Counted from the stretch's first letter, positions 8,245-17,495 are shown. The stretch: 64,000 bases of DNA from Nocardia nova SH22a (GCF_000523235.1 NZ_CP006850.1:558001-622000); one strand, 5' to 3'. The notes: generated by a model from the letters alone, not told the origin. Translations and numbers: made by a program.

Positions 8245-9561
8245 CTACAGCACCGGATCGAGCGGATTGCCCGGGGCGATCGCGCCGCAGTTGGACGGTG
8301 CGGGGCGGTTCGCGAAGCGGTCGTTGATCCAGGGGAGGGCCTCCGGCAGCCAGGCGACCATGGACGGGGTGTGGCTCAGCAGGTCGTACTGGCGGTACAG
8401 GACCGAGGGGTTGCCGGTGTCGCAGTACTGGCGGGCCAGGGTGCGGACATCGCCCGCGACCATCACGCCGTCTCCGGGTCCGGCGATCGGTTTGTCACCG
8501 GCGGTGCCCTCGAGAATGCCGTTGGCGCCCTGGCCGATGAACATCGGGACGGTCGGGGTCGGCGCCAGGCCCAGATCGACCTTGCGCACGGCGTCCACGA
8601 ACGGTGTCACCGAATTGGGGTCGGCGTATTCGGGTTTCACCATCTGCGCCCAGGTCAGACCCGGATACTGCAGCAGCACATTGGCGATCGACGCATACCG
8701 CATCCGGTTCGTGATCTCGGTGCCGAGCGGGCTCAGATACGGCGAGAAGTCGATGTCGTAGGAGCGGCCGACGCCGATGATCGCCATCGCCGCCACCCCG
8801 GCCCAGCCCAAGCTGCCGTCGATGTAGCGCAGGTTGCGAGCGGGATTGACCAGCACTCCACCCTCGGCCGCTCCGACCAGTTGCCGGTCGACCTCGGGCG
8901 CGTACACCGGCGCGAGGGCGGCGGCCCAGTTGGTGGCGATCGCACCGCCCGAGTAGCCGATCAGTCCGATCCGGGTCTGCTCGTTCAGACCCGTTTCCGC
9001 CGCGTGGGTGGCGGCGCGAATCGAGTCCAGGGTGTTCATCCCGTATTCCGGACCGGCCGCGAAATCGGCGGTCCGGCCCTCGGTGTCGGCGACGATGACG
9101 GTGTAACCCTGCGCGAGCAGCGGCGTGACCAGCTGGCCCTCGGTGATGTTCACCGATCCGCCGAACGACACATTGCCCGCGACCGCGCGCGACGGCCCGT
9201 CCTCCGGATTCAGCGAGTCGTAGAACGACTGGTACGCAATGGCTTTGGTGGGATCCACCCCCATCGGCGGCAACAGCACCGACGTGATGTTCACCGTCGG
9301 CCGCTGCTGTGCGTCGGTGGTCCGATACTGCAGCTGCACCGCGGTGATCGGCGTCGGAATTCCGGCGAAGTGATACGGCATCGTCCGGGTCCGCAGCACG
9401 GTTCCCGGCGCGACCGAGTCCAGCGGCGCCGATCCGGTGTACTCGTAGAACGAATCCGATGCCGCGTGCGCACTCGGCGCGAGCCCCGTCGCGGAGCCGA
9501 ACAGCAACGACACGACCGTCGCGGCGGTCGCGATCTGAAGGACTGCGAGTCGTCTCCGCAA
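8245..9561 (-). CDS. Secreted lipase (secretory LIP family)
   Basis: A 438-residue exported hydrolase. The signal peptide MRRRLAVLQIATAATVVSLL ends in a probable AHA/A cleavage after residue 33. The alpha/beta-hydrolase nucleophile elbow GYSGG is at 202-206 (Ser204). The layout, with a long region after the elbow and a C-terminal SHTPSM histidine segment, matches the actinobacterial secretory lipases that hydrolyse triacylglycerols or esters outside the cell. The start is TTG 9561 behind AAGGGGG. It stands alone between fadA6 and an unknown gene. A role in supplying lipid substrates is only an inference. Confidence 0.8.
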   Translation of the reverse strand: MRRRLAVLQIATAATVVSLLFGSATGLAPSAHAASDSFYEYTGSAPLDSVAPGTVLRTRTMPYHFAGIPTPITAVQLQYRTTDAQQRPTVNITSVLLPPMGVDPTKAIAYQSFYDSLNPEDGPSRAVAGNVSFGGSVNITEGQLVTPLLAQGYTVIVADTEGRTADFAAGPEYGMNTLDSIRAATHAAETGLNEQTRIGLIGYSGGAIATNWAAALAPVYAPEVDRQLVGAAEGGVLVNPARNLRYIDGSLGWAGVAAMAIIGVGRSYDIDFSPYLSPLGTEITNRMRYASIANVLLQYPGLTWAQMVKPEYADPNSVTPFVDAVRKVDLGLAPTPTVPMFIGQGANGILEGTAGDKPIAGPGDGVMVAGDVRTLARQYCDTGNPSVLYRQYDLLSHTPSMVAWLPEALPWINDRFANRPAPSNCGAIAPGNPLDPVL

Positions 9562-9844
9562 GGGAGCCCCCTTCTTTCAGCCCGGAAATGATCCTCCGGT
9601 TACCGGCTAGTAGTGTGAACCGGCTCACTGTCGCGAGTCAATACATCTCGAAAAGACCGAGCGGCGCCGCATCGTCCGGCCCGCGCGCTGAGCGTGCTCC
9701 TGGACCGACGCGCTGCAGCTGCCCTACGCGCGAGCCTTCTCCCGATACCCGAAGTCCGGGCGGCACGTTCGCGGAATTGCTACCGTCGCGGTAGGGGGTG
9801 AATGCGGTGGATCTTCAGCGCTGTCCGGAATGCCAAGAGGACCA

Positions 9845-10393
9845 ATGATGGACCCGAGAAGAATTGAACTCAATCGTCGGCACAGTATCGAGCTGGGGAG
9901 GTTGTTCGATCAGTTCTGTCGTGATCACCCGGGCAACGAATTCGGATTCGGTGCGGATACTCCGGACAGTGAGCGGGACGGGAAGCTGTGGGACGCCTAC
10001 AGTGCCGAGATGCTGGCCCGGCAGCAGGCCGAGCGGTCGCAGCTGGCGGATCGGCTCGAGGCCGAGCAGCGGGGCGAGTCCCAGCTGACGGTGTCGGGGG
10101 CGGAAGAGGCTGTCGCCCGGGTGGTGGCGATGATCGAGACTCGTGGAATCGATTATCCGACCGACAGTTTGACCGCCGAGCGATTCGAGACCGGCTGGAG
10201 TGTGTTCGCACCGGTCGAGGTGGATGACAGCGATCCGATGGCCTTTCTCGACATACCGGTCGGGCGGTCGATATTCCTGGTCGGGGACTCCGGGCGCATT
10301 GTCGAGGTGTCGTCCTCGATCCCGCCACAGCAGGCTCGGGCGCTGTTCAACGAGGAAGAACGCGCGAACGAGGCCCGCCGGGATCCGGAGTAG
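9845..10393 (+). CDS. Hypothetical protein with an Imm35/YrhB-like C-terminal segment
   Basis: About 182 residues. The N-terminal half is charged and probably helical (RRHSIELGRLFDQFC, ARQQAERSQLADRLEAEQRG). The C-terminal part, from AEEAVARVVAMIET through GWSVFAPVEVDD and GRSIFLVGDSGRIVEVS, has the order of elements seen in YrhB/Imm35-type immunity proteins (helix, GW strand, P/VGRS loop, strand ending in an acidic turn). That similarity is weak and from memory only. ATG 9845 or 9848 is used because AGAGGA lies just upstream. No toxin gene is adjacent. Confidence 0.5.
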   Translation: MMDPRRIELNRRHSIELGRLFDQFCRDHPGNEFGFGADTPDSERDGKLWDAYSAEMLARQQAERSQLADRLEAEQRGESQLTVSGAEEAVARVVAMIETRGIDYPTDSLTAERFETGWSVFAPVEVDDSDPMAFLDIPVGRSIFLVGDSGRIVEVSSSIPPQQARALFNEEERANEARRDPE

Positions 10394-10415
10394 GCCCGGC
10401 GCTCAGCAGCCGGGA

Positions 10416-11801
10416 TCACCGCACGTAGCGCGGATTCGCCACGAGAAGACGGGCGCGGACCGCAGTGGACATGGCTTGGCGCACACTGTCTTCCAGACAG
10501 GAGAGCGTACCGGCACGCAGCCGCTCGGCCAGCTCCCGCTCGGAGTCGCAGCCCAGGGCGCCGAGCGAACTTCGTACCGCGTCACCCGCCGCGGGCCCGG
10601 CGGAGAGTTCTCGTGCGGCGATACCCAGCAGGTTGGCACAGACCCGCAGCAGATATCGAGAACGGCCCTGTTCGGGAGTCGACGCGGCGCCGATGTCGGC
10701 ACCGAGAGTTGCGGCGACGAGTTCGAGGATTTCGGTCGGACTCGGCCGATCGTGCACGGTGGCGACCGGTTCCGCGGACGCTGGAATCGCTGCCGACGTT
10801 TCGAGCAGTCCGAGTACGTCGAGCAGATCGTATTCCGATTCGCACACCCGGCGGCCGATGGCGGCCAGCTCGAGGGAACGCTCGGTCCCGCTGAAATGCC
10901 GCTCGGCCTGGAAGCGGCTCAGCACCAGCCATTTCAGCGTGCCGAATACCTCCCACCAGTGCAGTTCCGTCGTGCTCGGCCGGTAACCGGTGGCTCGTTC
11001 GTACCCGTCGACCAGCTGTTCGCGGGTTCCCAGCCCGCCCACCGGAGCGTCGGCGCCGAAACGCCAGGCGCGCACGCACAACCAGCCCAGATCCTCGATC
11101 GGATTGCCGACGTGGGCCAGTTCCCAGTCCAGTACGGCCCGCAGACCGTCGGGTGCGATCAGGAAGTTGCCGAGCCGGAAATCGCCGTGCACCAGCGCCT
11201 TCGGATGATCCTCCGGCGAATTCTCGCGCAGCCAGCGCAACCCCGCCTCGACCACCGGCCGGGGATCGTCCAGATCGCGATAGATCTGCTCGATCGTGGT
11301 CAGGGGATCGTGGTCGTCGAGGATGTCCAGGGTGTCGAGGGGAGTGCGATGGATCAGGCCGAGGACGTGACCCAGTTCGTCGGCCAGCCCCGGGCGCATC
11401 TGTTCGAATTCCGGATCGCGTTGCAGTTTCCGGGGAATCGACTCGCCCTCGACCCGCTCCATCAGCAGATACGGCGCGTCGATGCCGGGTGCGGTGTCGG
11501 CGGCCGCGAACACCTCGGGCACCGGAACTCCGGCCGCCGCGGCGGCGCGCAGACAGACCGCCTCGGCCCGCATGCGCTGCGCATCGCCTTGTCCGGGTGG
11601 ATCGCGGCGCAGCACCGCGCGGACCGGTTCGCCCGCCTCGTCGCGAGCCTCGACCGCATAGACCTGTCGGCTCGCACCCCCGGTGAACTGCCGCAACGAG
11701 ATATCGGCGACAGTCTTCCCGATCGCACCGCCCAGGATCCGCCCCACCCCGGCCTCGAGGGAGAGTGGCTGTCCCGCAGCGGATTCCGGCATCACATCCA
11801 T
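10416..11801 (-). CDS. APH-fold phosphotransferase with C-terminal DUF6285-like domain
   Basis: A protein of about 461 residues. Residues 1-330 form an aminoglycoside-phosphotransferase/kinase fold: LRQFTGGASRQVYAV nucleotide loop, LMERVEGESIP hinge, the Brenner motif VHGDFRLGNFLI and the metal-binding VLDWELAHVGNP. A separate C-terminal part (from about 370, RPSPTEILELVAATLG to REL) resembles DUF6285. Homologs with this fold are common near acyl-CoA dehydrogenase genes in actinobacteria and are thought to phosphorylate small hydroxylated acyl substrates rather than drugs. ATG 11801 follows GAGG; GTG 11822 is an alternative start. Confidence 0.75.
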   Translation of the reverse strand: MDVMPESAAGQPLSLEAGVGRILGGAIGKTVADISLRQFTGGASRQVYAVEARDEAGEPVRAVLRRDPPGQGDAQRMRAEAVCLRAAAAAGVPVPEVFAAADTAPGIDAPYLLMERVEGESIPRKLQRDPEFEQMRPGLADELGHVLGLIHRTPLDTLDILDDHDPLTTIEQIYRDLDDPRPVVEAGLRWLRENSPEDHPKALVHGDFRLGNFLIAPDGLRAVLDWELAHVGNPIEDLGWLCVRAWRFGADAPVGGLGTREQLVDGYERATGYRPSTTELHWWEVFGTLKWLVLSRFQAERHFSGTERSLELAAIGRRVCESEYDLLDVLGLLETSAAIPASAEPVATVHDRPSPTEILELVAATLGADIGAASTPEQGRSRYLLRVCANLLGIAARELSAGPAAGDAVRSSLGALGCDSERELAERLRAGTLSCLEDSVRQAMSTAVRARLLVANPRYVR

Positions 11802-12126
11802 GACGCCGCCTCGGAGGAGCACCCGAGCGCGGTCGACGAGCGATGCGCATTCCCGGAACCGCCGTGACAGCGGGCCGACCGGTAGCGCCGCCCGAGCGGG
11901 GGACCGGCGGTGAGCCCGGCATCGTGCACCTGGATATCGCGATCGATCACCTATGCAGCATGCGCGTACCCCGGAAAACGATCAACCGAATCGTGGGTCT
12001 CTCCGAGAAGTGCCATGGCATGCGCACGGGTGTCTTCCGGAAGCCGATGGCGCCCGATATCCATGCTCGCGCCGCCACCTGCCCGAGGTGTGTACGTGCG
12101 GTGCGCGATCCCTCCGGGCGGTGAAC
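11802..12126. other. Gene-free stretch
   Basis: No convincing reading frame, operator or RNA is visible between the phosphotransferase start and the ipdC terminator. Frames crossing it lack ribosome sites and do not resemble proteins I know. Confidence 0.5.
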
Positions 12127-12128
12127 GC

Positions 12129-12165
12129 CGAAGGTGGTCGCCTCCGCGGGAAACGACCACCTTCG
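12129..12165 (-). terminator. Hairpin terminator downstream of ipdC
   Basis: Perfect 12-bp arms CGAAGGTGGTCG (12129-12140) and CGACCACCTTCG (12154-12165) with a 13-nt loop, 22 nt after the ipdC stop. There is no long U-tract, which is usual for actinobacterial terminators. Confidence 0.75.
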
Positions 12166-12186
12166 TTGCGAGCGAACAGCTTTCCG

Positions 12187-13275
12187 CTATGCGGAGGTAC
12201 CCGAGTCGGCGCCGTCCCGGAGCGCGGCGAGCGCGTCGATCCGGGCGACCGCGTCGTCGATGATCCGGTCGATCAATTCGGCGACCGTCGGCAGATCCTC
12301 GATGATGCCCGCGACCTGACCGGAGGCCAGCACACCGGCGTGCGTATTGCCCTCCACCAGACCGGCTTTCAGCAGCATCGGGGTATTCGCCGCCATGATC
12401 ACCTGGGACCAGGTGAGATCCTTCTGCTTGCGCATCGCGATCCCGTCCTTGATCATGGTCGACCACTTCATCCCGGTCATACCCTTGAACTTGACGGCAT
12501 TCGACACCGCGGCGGCCAGACCCCGGTAGCTGCCCGAATGTTCGAGCTTGTCGACCAGTTCGGTGTTGAGCACCCGATGCGGCATCCCGTCGACCTTCAG
12601 CGAGACCACGGTGTCCTGCAGACCGCGCGAAAGATATTGCTGCTTCACCGAATCCGGCACGCTCGAATCCTGGGTCAGCAGGAAGCGGGTGCCCATCGCG
12701 ACACCGGCGGCGCCGTAGGACAGCGCCGCGGCCAGACCTCGCCCGTCGAAGAAGCCGCCGCCGGCCACGACCGGGATATCGACCGCGTCCAGCACCGAGG
12801 GCAGCAGCAGGGTGGTGGCGACCGAGCCGGTGTGCCCACCGCCCTCGCCGCCCTGCACGATCACCGCGTCGGCACCCCACGAGGCCACCTTGACCGCGTG
12901 CTTGGCCGCGCCGATCGACGGCATCACGACCACGCCGTTGTCCTTGAGCCGCGCGATCAGCTCCTTCTTGGGCGCCAGCGCGAAGGATGCCACCTTCACG
13001 CCCTCGCGGATCATCAGCTCGATCCGGTCGGGCGCGTCGGAGAGGTCCGCGCGGATGTTCACGCCGAAGGGCTTGTCGGTCTTCGCCTTGGTCTTGGCGA
13101 TGGCGACCTCGAGCTCCTCGAGCGTCATCGTCGCCGAGGCCAGAATGCCCAGGCCACCGGCGTTGGCGGTGGCCGCGACCAGACCCGGACCGGCGACCCA
13201 GCCCATTCCGGTCTGCACGATCGGATGTTCGATACCGGCCAGCTCGGTGAGCGGAGTACGCAACCGGACGGTCAT
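12187..13275 (-). CDS. ipdC: IpdC, flavin-dependent oxidoreductase of HIP catabolism
   Basis: A 362-residue NMO/2-nitropropane-dioxygenase-type TIM barrel. Visible signatures are IVQTGMGWVAGPGLVAA at the N-terminus, the FMN phosphate-binding QGGEGGGHTG, and PVVAGGGFFDGRGLAAALSYGAAGVAMGTRFL. The M. tuberculosis ortholog Rv3553 (IpdC) acts on the oxo-HIC-CoA intermediate of steroid ring C/D breakdown. It is the last gene of echA20-ipdA-ipdB-ipdC; its ATG overlaps the ipdB stop by 4 nt (ATGA). A strong hairpin follows. Confidence 0.9.
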   Translation of the reverse strand: MTVRLRTPLTELAGIEHPIVQTGMGWVAGPGLVAATANAGGLGILASATMTLEELEVAIAKTKAKTDKPFGVNIRADLSDAPDRIELMIREGVKVASFALAPKKELIARLKDNGVVVMPSIGAAKHAVKVASWGADAVIVQGGEGGGHTGSVATTLLLPSVLDAVDIPVVAGGGFFDGRGLAAALSYGAAGVAMGTRFLLTQDSSVPDSVKQQYLSRGLQDTVVSLKVDGMPHRVLNTELVDKLEHSGSYRGLAAAVSNAVKFKGMTGMKWSTMIKDGIAMRKQKDLTWSQVIMAANTPMLLKAGLVEGNTHAGVLASGQVAGIIEDLPTVAELIDRIIDDAVARIDALAALRDGADSGTSA

Positions 13276-14030
13276 GCCGCCACTTCCTTGTCCCGAATTC
13301 CCTTGGGATCCAGCACGGTACGGATGATCCGCAGCTCCTCCTCGGTGGGCGTGCGGGTCACCTCGGCGCTGTCGAGACCGGCGATCTCGAAGGAGGTGTT
13401 CTCGGCGACGTCGGCGGCGCTCACACCGGGATGCAGCGACAGTGCGCGCATGGTGTGGTCGGGTCCGCCGAAATCGAAGACGCCCAGATTGCTCACCACG
13501 CGGTGCAGGTGGTGGAACCGGTAGGCCGGGTTCTCGGGATCGATCTTGTCGTAACCGATTCCGCAGACGATGTCGACCTGATCGCAGAACACCCGCTTAC
13601 TGTGCTTGGGCACGAAGTAGCTGGTCGCGTGGTTGATGGTGTTACCGGGCGCGCCGCGCACACCGAACATCTGGCGGCTCGGCTGCTGCAATGCGCCGAA
13701 CGCGGACAGATTCTGATTGCCGAAGCGGTCGATCTGATTGGCGCCCATGACGACGTGCCGCCGCCCGGAGGCCACCACATCGAAGACCTTGCCGAACGGA
13801 ATCCAGCCTTCGGTGGGCGCCTTGGCGCCCAGGGCGGGCGTCTCGGCGAGGAACAGCGCCTCACCATCGGACAGCAGCAGATCGGGCTCGAAGGTCAGCC
13901 GCGCCAGCCGGGCCCCGATGGTGGGGGTCGGCGACATCGGGCTGGCCATGATTTCGCCAGCGCCCCGGAAGATCTCGGCGCAGGCGACCGCGCAGACCTC
14001 CGCGCGGGTGATGGTGGTGGTATCGCTCAT
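13272..14030 (-). CDS. ipdB: IpdB, beta subunit of COCHEA-CoA hydrolase
   Basis: A 252-residue protein of the class I CoA-transferase fold. Recognisable segments are EIMASPMSPTPTIGARLARL, DLLLSDGEALFLAE, VVMGANQIDRFGNQN and the C-terminal RTPTEEELRIIRTVLDPKG. With IpdA it forms the heteromeric IpdAB hydrolase that opens the last steroid ring of COCHEA-CoA; it is not a true CoA transferase. ATG 14030 is preferred because AGGAGG lies at the ideal distance; ATG 14054 overlapping the ipdA stop would add eight residues. It lies 4 nt inside ipdC. Confidence 0.9.
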   Translation of the reverse strand: MSDTTTITRAEVCAVACAEIFRGAGEIMASPMSPTPTIGARLARLTFEPDLLLSDGEALFLAETPALGAKAPTEGWIPFGKVFDVVASGRRHVVMGANQIDRFGNQNLSAFGALQQPSRQMFGVRGAPGNTINHATSYFVPKHSKRVFCDQVDIVCGIGYDKIDPENPAYRFHHLHRVVSNLGVFDFGGPDHTMRALSLHPGVSAADVAENTSFEIAGLDSAEVTRTPTEEELRIIRTVLDPKGIRDKEVAA

Positions 14031-14050
14031 CGACCCTCCTGTAGTTTGCG

Positions 14051-14932
14051 TCATTTCGCCTGCTCCGCCGCGAATTCTCCGACCGCGGACTGATATTCGG
14101 CCTCGGAGACGTCCAGATAGCGGGCCTTGAACGCCGCCCAGGTCTCGTGATCCTTGGCCGCCTCGACGTAGTGGCGCTGGAACTTCTCGTCGCGGCCGTG
14201 GCTGCCGGACAGCGTGAAGTGCGCGCCGCCGGGCGCCTCGACCACGCCGTCGACCATCATCCGATTGAGGACGATCGCCTGCTGCGGAACGGCTTTCACC
14301 AGCTCGTCGGTCTCGACCACGCGGTCCACGGACAGGAAGCGGCGCTCGGCGGACAGGCAGAACAGATCGTCCATATACGGGTCGACACCGGTGTAGGCGG
14401 CATTGCCGTGCTTGTCACCGAGATCCAGATGGACGAACGCGGCGTCCAGGTTCAGCGCGGGCATCGCGACCAGGGTTTCGGTGCGGCCGTCGGCATCCGG
14501 ATACGGGGACTGCACGGTGCGTAGTTCACCGTCCCAGAACGTCAGTACATCCGAACCCAGTCCGGCCCGGGTGGGCAGGAACGGCAGCCGGGCGGCCGCG
14601 GCCTGCAGACCGGATTTGACCATGCCCTCGTCCATTTCGCGGGCGACGAGTTCGCCGCCGGTGCGCGCCTTGGCGAACCAGGGATCGTAGAACGGCGCCG
14701 AATCCAGTGAGACGAAGCCGTAGTACGCCTTGCGCACCTTGCCCGCCGAGCACAGCAGTCCCAGATCCGGTCCGCCGTAGGTCACCACCGTCAGATCGGT
14801 GACATCGGTGCGCAGCAGCGCCCGCACGAACGCCATCGGCTTGCGCCGCGAACCCCAGCCACCGAGGCCGATGGTCATCCCGCTGCGCAGCTGGGAGACG
14901 GCCTCCTCCAACGAAATCCGCTTGTCGCGCAC
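14051..14932 (-). CDS. ipdA: IpdA, alpha subunit of COCHEA-CoA hydrolase
   Basis: A 293-residue class I CoA-transferase-fold subunit, the same size as Rv3551. Visible segments include GMTIGLGGWGSRRKPMAFVR (glycine-rich N-terminus), TVVTYGGPDLGLL, GSDVLTFWDGE and HLDLGDKHGNAAYTGVDPY. It partners IpdB in hydrolytic cleavage of the final steroid ring. The GTG start at 14932 shares one base with the echA20 TAG, so the four genes are tightly coupled. Confidence 0.92.
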   Translation of the reverse strand: MRDKRISLEEAVSQLRSGMTIGLGGWGSRRKPMAFVRALLRTDVTDLTVVTYGGPDLGLLCSAGKVRKAYYGFVSLDSAPFYDPWFAKARTGGELVAREMDEGMVKSGLQAAAARLPFLPTRAGLGSDVLTFWDGELRTVQSPYPDADGRTETLVAMPALNLDAAFVHLDLGDKHGNAAYTGVDPYMDDLFCLSAERRFLSVDRVVETDELVKAVPQQAIVLNRMMVDGVVEAPGGAHFTLSGSHGRDEKFQRHYVEAAKDHETWAAFKARYLDVSEAEYQSAVGEFAAEQAK

Positions 14933-15696
14933 TACTTCGTCCCTTTCTTGGCAGCCAGATCCTCGTCGAACCGCGCCCGGATCTCATCGGCCACACCCGC
15001 GAGGTTCAGCTCGAAGGTGAAGCCCTGTTCGTACCGGTAGCTGCGGTGCACGTCCTGCACGTCGATGCCGTTGAGCGCGCGTTTGGCCGCCCGGATCACC
15101 CGCCCGTCCTTGGCGGCGATGTTCTTCGCGACTTCCAGTGCCGCGGAATCCAACTCGGCGCGCGGCACCACCTTGTGCACCGATCCGAAGTGGTGCAGCT
15201 GCTGCGCGGTGACGGTGGACGCGGTGTAGAACAGCGTGCGCATCATGTGCTGGGGGACCAGGCGGGCCAGATGGGTGGCCGCACCGAGCGCGCCGCGCTC
15301 CACCTCGGGCAGGCCGAAGGTCGCGTCGTCGGAGGCCACGATCACATCCGCATTGCCCACCAGGCCGATGCCGCCGCCGAGGCAGAAGCCGTTCACCGCC
15401 GCGATCACCGGAACCGGGCAGTCGTAGACGGCGGCGAAGGCGTCGAAGCAGCCGTGATTGGCGTCGATGAGGGTCTGATGCCCCGGATTGCGCTGGATCT
15501 CCTTGATGTCGACCCCGGCATTGAACCCGCGCCCCTCGGCGCGCAACACGACCACCTTGGTCTCCGGATCCCGCCCGGCCTCGCGAAGCGCATCGGCCAC
15601 GCCGAACCAACCGGCGGTGGGCAGCGCGTTGACCGGCGGATAGTCGATCGTGACGACCTCGATACCGGAGGTCTCGGTGTGACGGTTGATCCCCAT
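14932..15696 (-). CDS. echA20: EchA20, crotonase-family ring-opening hydrolase
   Basis: Crotonase-fold protein of 254 residues. YPPVNALPTAGW, RGFNAGVDIKEIQR, VNGFCLGGGIGLVGN and GLPEVERGALGAATHL match what I remember of Rv3550 (EchA20) closely. EchA20 hydrolyses HIEC-CoA to COCHEA-CoA, the substrate of IpdAB, which is encoded immediately downstream. ATG 15696 is used: the TTG start at 15726 would lie within the KstR2 operator. No clear ribosome site precedes 15696, so the exact start is uncertain. Confidence 0.9.
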   Translation of the reverse strand: MGINRHTETSGIEVVTIDYPPVNALPTAGWFGVADALREAGRDPETKVVVLRAEGRGFNAGVDIKEIQRNPGHQTLIDANHGCFDAFAAVYDCPVPVIAAVNGFCLGGGIGLVGNADVIVASDDATFGLPEVERGALGAATHLARLVPQHMMRTLFYTASTVTAQQLHHFGSVHKVVPRAELDSAALEVAKNIAAKDGRVIRAAKRALNGIDVQDVHRSYRYEQGFTFELNLAGVADEIRARFDEDLAAKKGTK

Positions 15697-15721
15697 CGCA
15701 TGTCCATTCGTTGGCAAAACA

Positions 15722-15740
15722 AGCAAGTGCTTGGTAGGTT
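15722..15740. promoter_or_regulatory. KstR2 operator and overlapping -10 between echA20 and SDR gene
   Basis: AGCAAGTGCTTGGT (15722-15735) matches AnCAAGnnCTTGnT fully. The T at 15735 begins TAGGTT (15735-15740), a -10 that ends 6 nt before GTG 15747. The 16-nt string AAGCAAGTGCTTGGTA plus GGTTA is shared with the fadD3/fadE30 region. Confidence 0.9.
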
Positions 15741-15746
15741 ATCACG

Positions 15747-16517
15747 GTGGCAATCGAAGTGGACCTGTCCGGATCCGTCGTTCTGGTAACGGGCGGTGTC
15801 AGGGGAGTGGGCGCCGGTATCAGCCGGGTCTATCTGGACGCCGGTGCGACGGTCGTGGTGTGTGCCCGGCGGCCCGGTGAGGCGCCGATCGAGAGTTCCG
15901 GGCGCACCGCGGAATTTCTGCCGTGCGATGTGCGCGACGGTGACGCGGTGAACGGTCTGGTCGATGAGATCGTGCGGCGCCACGGCCGCCTCGATCATGT
16001 GGTCAACAATGCCGGTGGCGCGCCGTTCGCGCCGACCGCGACCGCCTCACGCAATTTCAACGCCAAGATCGTGGAGCTGAATCTGCTGGCGCCGCTGCTG
16101 GTTTCGCAGGCGGCCAATGCCGTCATGCAGAAACAGGAGCGGGGCGGCTCGATCGTGATGATCTCGAGTGTCAGCGGCCATCGGCCCTCGCCGGGCACCG
16201 CCGCCTACGGTGCGGCCAAGGCGGGAGTGGACAGTCTGGTGTCCTCGCTCGCGGTCGAATGGGCCCCCAAGGTGCGGATCAACTCGATCATCGTGGGCAT
16301 GGTCGGCACCGAATCCAGCCATCTGCACTATGGCGACGACGAGGGCATCGCCGCGGTCGAGGCCACGGTTCCGCTGGGGCGCCTGGCCACTCCCGAGGAC
16401 ATCGGCCGGGTCGCGGTGTTCCTCTCCTCGCCGCTGGCCGGATACGTCAACGGCGGTTCGCTGATCGTCCACGGCGGCGGCGAGCGCCCCGCCTTCCTCG
16501 ACGCCGCCAACGCCTGA
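15747..16517 (+). CDS. SDR oxidoreductase of the KstR2 regulon (Rv3549c-like)
   Basis: A 256-residue classical SDR. The cofactor motif TGGVRGVG is near residues 15-22, DVRDG and NNAGG follow, and the catalytic set is SSVSG / YGAAKAG. The C-terminal PLGRLATPEDIGRVAVFLSSPLAGYVNGGSLIVHGG is typical. It is divergent from echA20 across a KstR2 box, matching the position of Rv3549c in M. tuberculosis. The substrate is unknown; a hydroxy-steroid remnant or its CoA ester is the natural guess. GTG 15747 lies 6 nt after TAGGTT with no ribosome site, so a leaderless mRNA is expected. Confidence 0.83.
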   Translation: MAIEVDLSGSVVLVTGGVRGVGAGISRVYLDAGATVVVCARRPGEAPIESSGRTAEFLPCDVRDGDAVNGLVDEIVRRHGRLDHVVNNAGGAPFAPTATASRNFNAKIVELNLLAPLLVSQAANAVMQKQERGGSIVMISSVSGHRPSPGTAAYGAAKAGVDSLVSSLAVEWAPKVRINSIIVGMVGTESSHLHYGDDEGIAAVEATVPLGRLATPEDIGRVAVFLSSPLAGYVNGGSLIVHGGGERPAFLDAANA

Positions 16518-16551
16518 AACCCACTGCAGCACTAGGGAAATGAGAGCACCT

Positions 16552-17469
16552 ATGACCGACAACCCCGAGAAGATCTGCGCCGGGCGCACCGTCATCGTGA
16601 CCGGGGCCGGTCGCGGCATCGGCCGGGCGCACGCCCTGGCCTTCGCCGCGGCGGGCGCCAATGTGGTGGTGAACGATCTGGGTGCCGAACTCGACGGTGC
16701 GCCGAGCGCCGATTCACCGGCGGCCCAGGTCGCCGAGGAGATCGTGGCCGGTGGCGGCAAGGCCGTGGTCAACGGTGACGACATCGCCGACTGGGCCGGC
16801 GCCGAGCGCCTGATCGACCAGGCCGTGGCGACCTTCGGCGGTCTGGACGTGGTGGTCAACAACGCCGGTATCGTGCGTGACCGGATGCTGGTCAACCTGG
16901 CCGAGGACGAGTGGGACGCGGTGATCCGCGTACACCTCAAGGGTCACTTCGCCACCATGCGTCACGCCGCCGCCTACTGGCGCGCGGAATCGAAGGCCGG
17001 ACGCACCCGCGATGCGCGCATCATCAACACCAGTTCCGGTGCGGGCCTGCAGGGCAGCGTCGGGCAGGGCAACTACGGTGCGGCCAAGGCCGGTATCGCG
17101 GCGCTGACCATCACTGCCGCAGCCGAATTCGGCCGCTACGGCGTGACCGTCAACGCCATCGCGCCGTCCGCGCGCACCCGCATGACCGAAACCGTCTTCG
17201 CGGACATGATGGCCCGCCCGGACGACGGGTTCGATGCCATGGCGCCGGAGAACATCTCGCCGATCGTGGTGTGGCTCGGCAGCCCGGATTCGGCCGGGGT
17301 CACCGGGCGGATGTTCGAGGTCGAGGGCGGCAAGATCGCGCTGGCCGACGGCTGGCGCCACGGCGTTCCCGAGGATCGCGGAGCGCGGTGGGAGCCGTCC
17401 GAATTGGGGCCGGTGGTACGCGAGTTGATCGCGAAGTCCGTTGCACCCGAACCGGTGTACGGCGCCTGA
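16552..17469 (+). CDS. SDR oxidoreductase (Rv3548c-like)
   Basis: About 305 residues. The cofactor motif TGAGRGIGRAHALAFAAAG, NDLGAE, NNAGIVRDRML and catalytic YGAAKAG are present. The extended C-terminus (GRMFEVEGGKIALADGWRHG) is that of the HSD4-type SDRs. It is a clear paralog of hsd4A at 41333, sharing AAYWRAESK-type and RIINTSS segments. It sits 35 nt behind the previous SDR, as Rv3548c does behind Rv3549c, and should be cotranscribed. ATG 16552 is preferred; ATG 16540 lies directly against AGGGAA. Function within HIP catabolism is inferred from regulon membership. Confidence 0.8.
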   Translation: MTDNPEKICAGRTVIVTGAGRGIGRAHALAFAAAGANVVVNDLGAELDGAPSADSPAAQVAEEIVAGGGKAVVNGDDIADWAGAERLIDQAVATFGGLDVVVNNAGIVRDRMLVNLAEDEWDAVIRVHLKGHFATMRHAAAYWRAESKAGRTRDARIINTSSGAGLQGSVGQGNYGAAKAGIAALTITAAAEFGRYGVTVNAIAPSARTRMTETVFADMMARPDDGFDAMAPENISPIVVWLGSPDSAGVTGRMFEVEGGKIALADGWRHGVPEDRGARWEPSELGPVVRELIAKSVAPEPVYGA

Positions 17470-17495
17470 GCGTCGCAACTGTTCGATAACGACAC

